A stretch of DNA of 64,000 nt from Brachionus manjavacas (lineage: Eukaryota > Rotifera > Eurotatoria > Ploima > Brachionidae). Shown here piece by piece: positions 1-13,100 of this stretch. Position 1 is the stretch's first letter. Each line of letters opens with the position of its first letter. Location: assembly GCA_019054805.1 (NCBI GenBank), contig JAHQIY010000030.1:682001-746000 (forward strand), read 5' to 3'. The notes beneath the pieces are model-generated. The model had not been told where the DNA came from. It made no database searches and worked only from the letters and a program-made list of their open reading frames with translations. A program made the translations under genes and the position numbers.

Positions 1-3000
1 GAATCAAATTGTTCATTAGAAAATAAAGAAAAAATCAACGCTTTGTCACTCAAGTTGTCAATAAGTAAAGAAATAAGTAAATTTTGCATCGTCAATCAAG
101 CTGTACATTAGAAATAAAGAAAAAATTGACGCTTTGTCACTCAAGTTGTCAATAAGTCAAGAAAAAAGTAAATTATCGCCTCGTTAATCAAGCTTTTCAT
201 TAGAAATTAAGGTAAAAACTGGTCGCTATTTCACTCAAGTTTTTCTAGAGTAAAGAAATAAGTAAATTCACGCCTCGTGAATCAAATTAGTCATACTAAA
301 AGTAATAAGTAAATTACCGCCTTGTAAATCAAGTTTTCCATTAGAAAATTAGGTAAAAAATCAACGCTTTGTCACTCAAGTTGTCAATAAGTCAAGAAAA
401 AAGTAAATTATCGCCTCGTTAATCAAGCTTTTCATTAGAAAATAGGGTAAAAAATCAACGTTTTGTCACTCAAAGTTTCATAAGTAAAGAAATAAGTAAA
501 TTTTGCATCGTCAATCAAGCTGTACATTAGAAATAAAGAAAAAATTGACGCTTTGTCACTCAAGTTGTCAATAAGTCAAGAAAAAAGTAAATTATCGCCT
601 CGTTAATCAAGCTTTTCATTAGAAATTAAGGTAAAAACTGGTCGCTATTTCACTCAAGTTTTCCTAGAGTAAAGAAATAAGTAAATTGACGCCTCGTGAA
701 TCAAATTGTTCATTAGAAAATAAAGTAAAAATTGAGGCTTTGTCACTCAAGTTGTCAATATGTCAAGAAAAAAGTAAATTATCGCCTCGTTAATCAAGCT
801 TTTCATTAGAAAATAGGGTAAAAAATCAACGCTTTGTCACTCAAGTTGTCAATAAGTAAAGAAATAAGTAAATTTTGCATCGTCAATCAAGCTGTACATT
901 AGAAATAAAGAAAAAATTGACGCTTTGTCACTCAAGTTGTCAATAAGTCAAGAAAAAAGTAAATTATCGCCTCGTTAATCAAGCTTTTCATTAGAAATTA
1001 AGTTAAAAACTGGTCGCTATTTCACTCAAGTTTTCCTAGAGTAAAGAAATAAGTAAATTGACGTCCCGTGAATCAAATTGTTCATACGAAAAGTAATAAG
1101 TAAATTACCGCTTTGTAAATCAAGTTTTCCATTAGAAAATTAGGTAAAAAATCAACGCTTTGTCACTCAAGTTGTCAATAAGTAAAGAAATAAGTTAATT
1201 TACTCCTGGTTAATCAAGCTGTTCATTAGAAAATAAGGTAAAATATGAAGCTTTGTCACTCAAGTTGACAATAGGTAAAGAAATTAGATTATTTTCGCCT
1301 GGTCAATCAAGCTGTTCATTAGAGAATAGGGTAAAAAATCAACGCTTTGTCACTCGAGTTGTCAATAAGTAAAGAAAAAAGTAAATTTGGCATCGTCAAT
1401 CAAGCTGTACATTAGAAATAAAGAAAAATCAACGCTTTGTCACTCAAATTGTCAATTAGTAAAGAAATAAGTAAATTTTGCATCGTCAATCAAGCTGTAC
1501 ATTAGAAATAAAGAAAAAATTGACGCTTTGTCACTCAAGTTGTCAATAAGTAAAGAAAAAAGTGAATTTGGCATCGTCAATCAAGCTGTGCATTTGAAAT
1601 AAATAAAAAAAAAAGACGCTTTGTCACTCAAGTTTTCAATAAGTAAAGAAATAAGTAAATTTGGCATCGTCAATCAAGCTGTACATTAGAAATAAAGAAA
1701 AAATCAACGCTTTGTCACTCAAAATGTCAATAAGTAAAGAAATATGTTAATTTACGCCTGGTCAATAAAGCTGTTCATTAGAAAATAAAGTAAAAAATTA
1801 CGCTTTGTCACTCAAGTTGTCAATAAGTAAAGAAATATGTTAATTTACGCCTGGTCAATAAAGCTGTTCATTAGAAAATAAAGTAAAAATTGACGCTTTG
1901 TCACTCAAGTTGTCAATTAGTAAAGAAAAAAGTAAATTTGGCATCGTCAATCAAGCTGTACATTAGAAAATAAGGTAAAATATGAAGCTTTGTCACTCAA
2001 GTTGTCAATAAGTAAAGAAATATGTTAATTTACGCCTGGTCAATAAAGCTGTTCATTAGAAAATAAAGTAAAAATTGACGCTTTGTCACTCAAGTTGTCA
2101 ATTAGTAAAGAAAAAAGTAAATTTGGCATCGTCAATCAAGCTGTACATTAGAAATAAAGAAAAAATCAACGCTTTGTCACTCAAGTTGTCAATAAGTAAA
2201 GAAATATGTTAATTTACGCCTGGTCAATAAAGCTGTTCATTAGAAAATAAAGTAAAAAATTACGCTTTGTCACTCAAGTTGTCAATAAGTAAAGAAATAA
2301 GTAAATTAACGCCTCGTCAATCAAGCTGTTTATTAGAAAATAAAGTAAGAATTGACGCTTTGTCACTCAAGTTGTCAATAAGTAAAGAAATAAGTTAATT
2401 TACTCCTGGTAAATCAAGCTGTTCATTAGAAAATAAGGTAAAATATGAAGCTTTGTCACTCAAGTTGACAATAGGTAAAGAAATTAGATTATTTACGCCT
2501 GGTCAATCAAGCTGCTCATTAGAAAATAAAGTAAAAATTGACGCTTTGTCACTCAAGTTGTCAATAAGTCAAGAAAAAAGTAAATTATCGCCTCGTTAAT
2601 CAAGATTTTCATTAGAAATTAAGGTAAAAACTGGTCGCTATTTCACCCAAGTTTTTCTAGAGTAAAGAAATAAGTAAATTGACGCCTCGTGAATCAAATT
2701 GTTCATACGAAAAGTAATAAGTAAATTACCGCCTTGTAAATTAAGTTTTCCATTAGAAAATTTGGTAAAAAATCAACGCTTTGTCACTCAAGTTTTAAAT
2801 AAGTAAAGAAATAAGTTAATTTACTCCTGATAATTCAAGCTGTTCATTATAAAATAAGGTAAAATATGACGCTTTGTCACTCAAGTTGACAATAGGTAAA
2901 GAAATTAGATTATTTACGCCTGGTCAATCAAGCTGTTCATTAGAGAATAGGGTAAAAAATCAACGCTTTGTCACTCAAGTTGTCAATTAGTAAAGAAAAA

Positions 3001-5680
3001 AGTAAATTTGGCATCGTCAATCAAGCTGTACATTAGAAATAAAGAAAAAATCAACGCTTTGTCACTCAAGTTGTCAATAAGTAAAGAAATATGTTAATTT
3101 ACGCCTGGTCAATAAAGCTGTTCATTAGAAAATAAAGTAAAAAATTACGCTTTGTCACTCAAGTTGTCAATAAGTAAAGAAATAAGTAAATTAACGCCTC
3201 GTCAATCAAGCTGTTTATTAGAAAATAAAGTTAGAATTGACGCTTTGTCACTCAAGTTCTCAATAAGTAAAGAAATAAGTTAATTTACTCCTGGTAAATC
3301 AAGCTGTTCATTAGAAAATAAGGTAAAATATGAAGCTTTGTCACTCAAGTTGACAATAGGTAAAGAAATTAGATTATTTACGCCTGGTCAATCAAGCTGT
3401 TCATTAGAAAATAGGGTAAAAAATCAACACTTTGTCATTCAAGTTGTCAATAAGTAAAGAAATAAGTAAATTTGGCATCGTCAATCAAGCTGTACATTAG
3501 AAATAAAGAAAAAATCAACGCTTTGTCACTCAAGTTGTCAATAAGTAAAGAAATAAGTAAATTTGGCATCGTCAATCAAGCTGTACATTAGAAAAAAAGA
3601 AAAATTGACGCCTTGTCACTCAAGTTGTCAATAAGTAAAGAAATATGTTAATTTACGACTGGTCAATAAAGCTGTTCATTTGAAAATAAAGTAAAAATTT
3701 ACGCTTTGTCACTTAAGTTGTCAATAAGTCAAGAAAAAAGTAAATTGACGCCTCGTCAATCAAGCTGTTCATTAGAAAATAAAGTAAGAATTGACGCTTT
3801 GTCACTCAAGTTGTCAATAAGTCAAGAAAAAAGTAAATTACCGCCTCGTAAATCAAGCTGAACATTAGAAATAAAGATAAAATTGACGCTTTGTCACTCA
3901 AGTTGTCAATAAGTAAAGAAATAAGTAAATTTACGCTTCGTAAATCAAGCTGTTCATTGGAAAATATGGTAAAAAATAGACGTTTTGTCAATCAAATTGT
4001 CCATTATTAAAGAAATAAGTAAATGAGCGCCTCGTTAATCAAGCTTTTCCTTAGAAAAGTGGGTTATAAATCAACGCTTTGTCACTCAAGTTGTCAATAA
4101 GTAAAGAAATAAGTAAATTTTGCATCGTCAATCAAGCTGTACATTAGAAATAAAGAAAAAATTGACGCTTTGTCACTCAAGTTGTCAATAAGTCAAGAAA
4201 AAAGTAAATTATCGCCTCGTAAATCAAGCTTTTCATTAGAAATTAAGGTAAAAACTGGTCGCTATTTCACTCAAGTTTTCCTAGAGTAAAGAAATAAGTA
4301 AATTGACGCCTCGTGAATCAAATTGTTCATTAGAAAATAAAGTAAAAATTGACGCTTTGTCACTCAAGTTGTCAATTAGTAAAGAATCAAGTAAATTTAC
4401 GCTTTTTCACTCAAGTTGTCAATAAGTAAAGAAGTAAGTAAATTAGCGCCTCGTTAATAAAGTTATCCATCAGAATATAAGGTAAAAATTTTACTATTTG
4501 GCACTCAAGTTGTAAATAAGTAAAGAAATAAGTAAATTGACGCCTCGTGAATCAAATTGTTCATACTAAAAGTAATAAGTAAGTTACCGCCTTGTAAATC
4601 AAGTTTTTCATTAGAAAATTAGGTAAAAATTCAACGCTTTGTCACTCAAGTTGTCAATAAGTCAAGAAAAAAGTAAATTATCGCCTCGTTAATCAAGCTT
4701 TTCATTAGAAAATAGGGTAAAAAATCAACATTTTGTCACTCAAAGTTTCAATAAGTAAAGAAATAAGTAAATTTGGCATCGTCAATCAAGCTGTACATTA
4801 GAAATAAAGAAAAAATCAACGCTTTGTCACTCAAGTTGTCAATAAGTCAAGAAAAAAGTAAATTATCGCCTCGTGAATCAAATTGTTCATTAGAAAATAA
4901 AGTAAAAATTGACGCTTTGTCACTCAAGTTGTCAATTAGTAAAGAATCAAGTAAATTTACGCTTTGTCACTCAAGTTGTCAATAAGTAAAGAAGCAAGGA
5001 AATTAGCGCCTCGTTAATAAAGTTATCCATCAGAATATAAGGTAAAAATTTTACTATTTGGCACTCAAGTTGTAAATAAGTAAAGAAATAAGTAAATTGA
5101 CGCTTTGTCCCTCAAGTTATCAATAAGTAAAGAAAAAAGTAAATTACCGACTTGTAAATTAAGATGCCCATAAGAAAAGAAATAAGTAAATTGACGTCTC
5201 GTGAATCAAATTGTTCATTAGAAAATAAAGTAAAAATTGACGCTTTGTCACTCAAGTTGTCAATAAGTCAAGAAAAAAAGTAAATTATCGCCTCGTTAAT
5301 CAAGCTTTTCATTAGAAAATAGGGTAAAAAATCAACGCTTTGTCACTCAAGTTGTCAATAAGTAAAGAAATAAGTAAATTTTGCATCGTCAATCAAGCTG
5401 TACATTAGAAATAAAGAAAAATTGACGCTTTGTCACTCAAGTTGTCAATAAGTCAAGAAAAAAGTAAATTATCGCCTCGTTAATCAAGCTTTTCATTAGA
5501 AATTAAGGTAAAAACTGGTCGCTATTTCACTCAAGTTTTCCTAGAGTAAAGAAATAAGTAAATTGACGCCTCGTGAATCAAATTGTTCATACGAAAATTA
5601 ATAAGTAAATTACCGCCTTGTAAATCAAGTTTTCCATAAGAAAATTAGGTAAAAAATCAACGCTTTGTCACTCAAGTTGT
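1..5680 (+). repeat. Mixed A/B dimers with scattered HOR modules
   Basis: Variant units alternate without one regular HOR. Recurrent variants are TTTGCATCGTCAATCAAG, TTATCGCCTCGTTAATCAAG, CTGGTCGCTATTTCACTCAAG and TTCATACGAAAAGTAATAAG. A module with AAATATGAAGCTTTG recurs at 1241, 2441 and 3325, spaced 1200 and 884 bp, and about 440 bp around it (2078-2520 and 2962-3405) is nearly identical. A TCATACTAAAAG module recurs at 291 and 4561. No genes. Confidence 0.85.
4350..4445 (+). repeat. Two consecutive A modules without a B
   Basis: A module A with CAATTAGTAAAGAATCAAG is followed directly by another beginning CGCTTTTTCACTCAAG, at a 46-47 bp spacing. The usual B module between them is missing. 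The same arrangement recurs near 4910-5010. Confidence 0.8.
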
Positions 5681-8600
5681 CAATAAGTAAAGAAATAAGT
5701 TAATTTACGCCTGGTAAATCAAGCTGTTCATTAGAAAATAAAGTAAAAATTGACGCTTTGTCACTCAAGTTGTCAATAAGTCAAGAAAAAGTAAATTATC
5801 GCCTCGTTAATCAAGCTTTTCCTTAGAAAATTGGGTAAAAAATCAACGCTTTGTCACTCAAGTTGTCAATAAGTAAAGAAATAAGTAAATTTTGCATCGT
5901 CAATCAAGCTGTACATTAGAAATAAAGAAAAAATTGACGCTTTGTCACTCATGTTGTCAATAAGTCAAGAAAAAAGTAAATTATCGCCTCGTTAATCAAG
6001 CTTTTCATTAGAAATTAAGGTAAAAACTGGTCGCTATTTCACTCAAGTTTTCCTAGAGTAAAGAAATAAGTAAATTGACGCCTCGTGAATCAAATTGTTC
6101 ATACGAAAATTAATAAGTAAATTACCGCCTTGTAAATCAAGTTTTCCATAAGAAAATTAGGTAAAAAATCAACGCTTTGTCACTCAAGTTGTCAATAAGT
6201 AAAGAAATAAGTTAATTTACGCCTGGTAAATCAAGCTGTTCATTAGAAAATAAAGTAAAAATTAACGCTTTGTCACTAAAAATGTCAATAAGTAAGGAAA
6301 TAATTAAATTAGCGCATCGTAAAATTAAGTTGTCCATTCGAAAAAAAGGTAAAAATTGGTCGCTTTTTCACTCAAGTTGTCAATAAGTAAAGAAACAAGT
6401 AAAAAACCGCCTCGTAAATCAAGTTGTCCATTAAAAAATGAGGTACAAAATGGACGCATTGTCACTCAAGTTGTCAATAAGTAAAGAAATAAGTAAATTA
6501 GCGCCTCGTAAATCAAGCTGTTCATTAGAAAATAAGGTAAAAATAGACGCTTTGTCACTCAAGTTGTCAATAAGTAAAGAAATATGTGAATTTACGCTTG
6601 GTCAATAAAGCTGTTCATTAGAAAATAAAGTAAAAATTGACGCTTTGTCACTCAAGTTGTCAATAAGTAAGGAAATAAGTTAATTGACGCCTCGTCAATC
6701 AAGCTGTTCATTAGAAAATAAAATAAGAATTGACGCTTTGTCACTCAAGTTGTCAATAAGTCAAGAAAAAGTAAATTACCGCCTCGTAAATCAAGCTGAA
6801 CATTAGAAATAAAGATAAAATTGACGCTTTGTAACTCAAGTTGTCAATAAGTAAAGAAATAAGTAAATTGAGGCCTTGTAACTCAAGTTGTCAATAAGTA
6901 AAGAAATAAGTTAATTTACGCCTGGTAAATCAAGCTGTTCATTAGAAAATAAAGTAAAAATTGACGCTTTGTCACTCAAGTTGTCAATAAGTCAAGAAAA
7001 AAGTAAATTATCGCCTCGTTAATCAAGCTTTTCCTTAGAAAATTGGGTAAAAAATCAACGCTTTGTCACTCAAGTTGTCAATAAGTAAAGAAATAAGTAA
7101 ATTTTGCATCGTCAATCAAGCTGTACATTAGAAATAAAGAAAAAATTGACGCTTTGTCACTCAAGTTGTCAATAAGTAAAGAAATAAGTTAATTTACTCC
7201 TGGTAAATCAAGCTGTTCATTAGAAAATAAGGTAAAAACTGGTCGCTATTTCACTCAAGTTTTCCTAGAGTAAAGAAATAAGTAAATTGACGCCTCGTGA
7301 ATCAAATTGTTCATAAGAAAATTAATAAGTAAATTACCGCCTTGTAAATCAAGTTTTCCATAAGAAAATTAGGTAAAAAATCAACGCTTTGTCACTCAAG
7401 TTGTCAATAAGTAAAGAAATAAGTTAATTTACGCCTGGTAAATCAAGCTGTTCATTAGAAAATAAAGTAAAAATTGACGCATTGTCACTAAAAATGTCAA
7501 TAAGTAAGGAAATAATTAAATTAGCGCATCGTAAAATTAAGTTGTCCATTCGAAAAAAAGGTAAAAATTGGTCGCTTTTTCACTCAAGTTGTCAATAAGT
7601 AAAGAAACAAGTAAAAAACCGCCTCGTAAATCAAGTTGTCCATTAAAAAATGAGGTACAAAATGGACGCATTGTCACTCAAGTTGTCAATAAGTAAAGAA
7701 ATAAGTAAATTAGCGCCTCGTAAATCAAGCTGTTCATTAGAAAATAAGGTAAAAATAGACGCTTTGTCACTCAAGTTGTCAATAAGTAAAGAAATATGTG
7801 AATTTACGGTTGGTCAATAAAGCTGTTCATTAGAAAATAAAGTAAAAATTGACGCTTTGTCACTCAAGTTGTCAATAAGTAAGGAAATAAGTTAATTGAC
7901 GCCTCGTCAATCAAGCTGTTCATTAGAAAATAAAGTAAGAATTGACGCTTTGTCACTCAAGTTGTCAATAAGTCAAGAAAAAGTAAATTACCGCCTCGTA
8001 AATCAAGCTGAACATTAGAAATAAAGATAAAATTGACGCTTTGTAACTCAAGTTGTCAATAAGTAAAGAAATAAGTAAATTGAGGCCTTGTAACTCAAGT
8101 TGTCAATAAGTAAAGAAATAAGTTAATTTACGCCTGGTAAATCAAGCTGTTCATTAGAAAATAAAGTAAAAATTGACGCTTTGTCACTCAAGTTGTCAAT
8201 AAGTCAAGAAAAAAGTAAATTATCGCCTCGTTAATCAAGCTTTTCCTTAGAAAATTGGGTAAAAAATCAACGCTTTGTCACTCAAGTTGTCAATAAGTAA
8301 AGAAATAAGTAAATTTTGCATCGTCAATCAAGCTGTACATTAGAAATAAAGAAAAAATTGACGCTTTGTCACTCAAGTTGTCAATAAGTAAAGAAATAAG
8401 TTAATTTACTCCTGGTAAATCAAGCTGTTCATTAGAAAATAAGGTAAAAGATGAAGCTTTGTCACTCAAGTTGACAATAGGTAAAGAAATTAGATTATTT
8501 ACGCCTGGTCAATCAAGCTGTTCATTAGAGAATAGGGTAAAAAATCAACGCTTTGTCACTCAAGTTGTCAATAAGTAAAGAAAAAAGTAAATTTGGCATC

Positions 8601-9290
8601 GTCAATCAAGCTGTACATTAGAAATAAAGAAAAAATCAACGCTTTGTCACTCAAGTTGTCAATAAGTAAGGAAATAATTAAATTAGCGCATCGTAAAATT
8701 AAGTTGTCCATTCGAAAAAAAGGTAAAAATTGGTCGCTTTTTCACTCAAGTTGTCAATAAGTAAAGAAACAAGTAAAAAACCGCCTCGTAAATCAAGTTG
8801 TCCATTAAAAAATGAGGTACAAAATGGACGCATTGTCACTCAAGTTGTCAATAAGTAAAGAAATAAGTAAATTAGCGCCTCGTAAATCAAGCTGTTCATT
8901 AGAAAATAAGGTAAAAATAGACGCTTTGTCACTCAAGTTGTCAATAAGTAAAGAAATATGTGAATTTACGCTTGGTCAATAAAGCTGTTCATTAGAAAAT
9001 AAAGTAAAAATTGACGCTTTGTCACTCAAGTTGTCAATAAGTAAGGAAATAAGTTAATTGACGCCTCGTCAATCAAGCTGTTCATTAGAAAATAAAGTAA
9101 GAATTGACGCTTTGTCACTCAAGTTGTCAATAAGTCAAGAAAAAAGTAAATTACCGCCTCGTAAATCAAGCTGAACATTAGAAATAAAGATAAAATTGAC
9201 GCTTTGTAACTCAAGTTGTCAATAAGTAAAGAAATAAGTAAATTGAGGCCTTGTAACTCAAGTTGTCAATAAGTAAAGAAATAAGTTAAT
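5680..9290 (+). repeat. 1.2-kb HOR, three tandem copies
   Basis: The marker AATAAGTAAGGAAATAATTA occurs at 6287, 7499 and 8661, and TTGAGGCCTTGTAACTC at 6868, 8080 and 9243. Periods are 1212 and 1162-1163 bp, close to 13 and 12.5 dimers, so the third copy has lost one half-unit. The copies look nearly identical by eye and share rare variants such as AAGTAAAAAACCGCCTCG and AAATGGACGCATTGTCAC. Boundaries are approximate. Confidence 0.9.
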
Positions 9291-10150
9291 TTACTCCTGG
9301 TAAATCAAGCTGTTCATTAGAAAATAAGGTAAAAGATGAAGCTTTGTCACTCAAGTTGTCAATAAGTCAAGAAAAAAGTAAATTATCGCCTCGTTAATCA
9401 AGCTTTTCCTTAGAAAATTGGGTAAAAAATCAACGCTTTGTCACTCAAGTTGTCAATAAGTAAAGAAATAAGTAAATTTTGCATCGTCAATCAAGCTGTA
9501 CATTAGAAATAAAGAAAAAATTGACGCTTTGTCACTCAAGTTGTCAATAAGTAAAGAAATAAGTTAATTTACTCCTGGTAAATCAAGCTGTTCATTAGAA
9601 AATAAGGTAAAAGATGAAGCTTTGTCACTCAAGTTGACAATAGGTAAAGAAATTAGATTATTTACGCCTGGTCAATCAAGCTGTTCATTAGAGAATAGGG
9701 TAAAAAATCAACGCTTTGTCACTCAAGTTGTCAATAAGTAAAGAAAAAAGTAAATTTGGCATCGTCAATCAAGCTGTACATTAGAAATAAAGAAAAAATC
9801 AACGCTTTGTCACTCAAGTTGTCAATTAGTAAAGAAAAAAGTGAATTTGGCATCGTCAATCAAGCTGTGCATTTGAAATAAATAAAAAAAAAAGACGCTT
9901 TGTCACTCAAGTTGTCAATAAGTAAAGAAATAAGTTAATATACGCCTGGTAAATCAAGCTGTTCATTAGAAAATAAAGTAAAAATTGACGCTTTGTCACT
10001 CAAGTTGTCAATAAGTCAAGAAAAAAGTAAATTATCGCCTCGTTAATCAAGCTTTTCATTAGAAAATAGGGTAAAAAATCAACGCTTTGTCACTCAAGTT
10101 GTCAATAAGTAAAGAAATAAGTAAATTTTGCATCGTCAATCAAGCTGTAC
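9290..10150 (+). repeat. Mixed satellite between the 1.2-kb and 2.3-kb HORs
   Basis: Ordinary A/B dimers sharing variants with 1.2-3.4 kb (TTTACTCCTGGTAAATCAAG, AATTAGATTATTTACGCC, and a module ending in an A run then GACGC at about 9890). Nothing else is visible. Confidence 0.8.
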
Positions 10151-13100
10151 ATTTGAAATAAAGAAAAAATTGACGCTTTGTCACTCAAGTTGTCAATAAT
10201 TCAAGAAAAAAGTAAATTATCGCCTCGTTAATCAAGCTTTTCATTAGAAATTAATGTAAAAACTGGTCGCTATTTCACTCAACTTTTTCTAGAGTAAAGA
10301 AATAAGTAAATTGACGCCTCGTGAATCAAATTGTTCATACGAAAAGTAATAAGTAAATTACCGCCTTGTAAATTAAGTTTTCCATTAGAAAATTAGGTAA
10401 AAAATCAACGCTTTGTCACTCAAGTTGTCAATAAGTAAAGAAATAAGTTAATTTACTCCTGATAATTCAAGCTGTTCATTAGAAAATAAGGTAAAATATG
10501 ACGCTTTGTCACTCAAGTTGACAATAGGTAAAGAAATTAGATTATTTACGCCTGGTCAATCAAGCTGTTCATTAGAGAATAGGGTAAAAAATCAACGCTT
10601 TGTCACTCAAGTTGTCAATTAGTAAAGAAAAAATAAATTTGGCATCGTCAATCAAGCTGTACATTAGAAATAAAGAAAAATCAACGCTTTGTCACTCAAG
10701 TTGTCAATAAGTAAAGAAATATGTTAATTTACGCCTGGTCAATAAAGCTGTTCATTAGAAAATAAAGTAAAAATTTACGCTTTGTCACTCAAGTTGTCAA
10801 TAAGTAAAGAAATAAGTAAATTAACGCCTCGTCAATCAAGCTGTTTATTAGAAAATAAAGTAAGAATTGACGCTTTGTCACTCAAGTTGTCAATAAGTAA
10901 AGAAATAAGTTAATTTACTACTGGTAAATCAAGCTGTTCATTAGAAAATAAGGTAAAATATGACGCTTTGTCACTCAAGTTGACAATAGGTAAAGAAAAA
11001 AGTAAATTATCGCCCCGTTAATCAAGCTTTTCATTAGAAATTAAGGTAAAAACTGGTCGCTATTTCACTCAAGTTTTTCTAGAGTAAAGAAATAAGTAAA
11101 TTGACGCCTCGTGAATCAAATTGTTCATACGAAAAGTAATTAGTAAATTACCGCCTTGTAAATTAAGTTTTCCATTAGAAAATTAGGTAAAAAATCAACG
11201 CTTTGTCACTCAAGTTGTCAATAAGTAAAGAAATAAGTTAATTTACTCCTGATAATTCAAGCTGTTCATTAGAAAATAAGGTAAAATATGACGCTTTGTC
11301 ACTCAAGTTGACAATAGGTAAAGAAATTAGATTATTTACGCCTGGTCAATCAAGCTGTTCATTAGAGAATAGGGTAAAAAATCAACGCTTTGTCACTCAA
11401 GTTGTCAATTAGTTAAGAAAAAAGTAAATTTGGCATCGTCAATCAAGCTGTACATTAGAAATAAAGAAAAAATCAACGCTTTGTCACTTAAGTTGACAAT
11501 AAGTAAAGAAATAAGTAAATTTTGCATCGTCAATCAAGCTGTACATTAGAAAAAGAAAAATTGACGCCTTGTCACTCAAGTTGTCAATAAGTAAAGAAAT
11601 ATGTTAATTTACGACTGGTCAATAAAGCTGTTCATTTGAAAATAAAGTAAGAATTGAAGCTTTGTCACTCAAGTTGTCAATAAGTAAAGAAAAAAGTAAA
11701 TTATCGCCTCGTTAATTAAGCTTTTCATTAGAAATTAAGGTAAAAACTGGTCGCTATTTCACTCAAGTTTTCCAAGAGTAAAGAAATAAGTAAATTGACG
11801 CCTCGTGAATCAAATTGATCATTAGAAAATAAAGTAAAAATTGACACTTTGTCACTCAAGTTGTCAATAATTCAAGAAAAAAGTAAATTATCGCCTCGTT
11901 AATCAAGCTTTTCATTAGAAAATAGGGTAAAAAATCAACGCTTTGTCAATCATAATGTCAATAAGTAAAGAAATAAGTAAATTTTGCATCGTCAATCAAG
12001 CTGTACATTAAGAATAAAGAAAAAATCAACGCTTTGTCACTCAAGTTGTCAATAAGTCAAGAAATTAGTAAATTAACGCCTCGTCAATCAAGCTGTTTAT
12101 TAGAAAATAAAGTAAGAATTGACGCTTTGTCACTCAAGTTGTCAATAAGTAAAGAAATAAGTTAATTTACTACTGGTAAATCAAGCTGTTCATTAGAAAA
12201 TAAGGTAAAATATGACGCTTTGTCACTCAAGTTGACAATAGGTAAAGAAATTAGATTATTTACGCCTGGTTAATCAAACTGTTCGTTAGAAAATAGGGTA
12301 AAAAATCAACACTTTGTCATTCAAGTTGTCAATAAGTAAAGAAATAAGTAAATTTGGCATCGTCAATCAAGCTGTACATTAGAAATAAAGAAAAAATCAA
12401 CGCTTTGTCACTCAAGTTGTCAATAAGTAAAGAAATAAGTAAATTTTGCATCGTCAATCAAGCTGTACATTTGAAATAAAGAAAAAATTGACGCTTTGTC
12501 ACTCAAGTTGTCAATAAGTCAAGAAAAAAGTAAATTATCGCCTCGTTAATCAAGCTTTTCATTAGAAATTAATGTAAAAACTGGTCGCTATTTCACTCAA
12601 CTTTTTCTAGAGTAAAGAAATAAGTAAATTGACGCCTCGTGAATCAAATTGTTCATACGAAAAGTAATAAGTAAATTACCGCCTTGTAAATTAAGTTTTC
12701 CATTAGAAAATTAGGTAAAAAATCAACGCTTTGTCACTCAAGTTGTCAATAAGTAAAGAAATAAGTTAATTTACTCCTGATAATTCAAGCTGTTCATTAG
12801 AAAATAAGGTAAAATATGACGCTTTGTCACTCAAGTTGACAATAGGTAAAGAAATTAGATTATTTACGCCTGGTCAATCAAGCTGTTCATTAGAGAATAG
12901 GGTAAAAAATCAACGCTTTGTCACTCAAGTTGTCAATTAGTAAAGAAAAAATAAATTTGGCATCGTCAATCAAGCTGTACATTAGAAATAAAGAAAAATC
13001 TACGCTTTGTCACTCAAGTTGTCAATAAGTAAAGAAATATGTTAATTTACGCCTGGTCAATAAAGCTGTTCATTAGAAAATAAAGTAAAAATTTACGCTT

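Noticed and set aside
4773-4985. 70-codon plus-strand open frame
   Set aside because: A chance frame across two to three dimers, with the same 31-residue pattern as elsewhere (SCSLENKVKIDALSLKLSIS).
9870-9900. A-run module (AAATAAATAAAAAAAAAAGACGC) as a SINE tail
   Set aside because: The same run occurs inside several satellite units (about 1600, 9890, 32910, 33930, 34860) with no SINE body or target duplication; it is a module variant.
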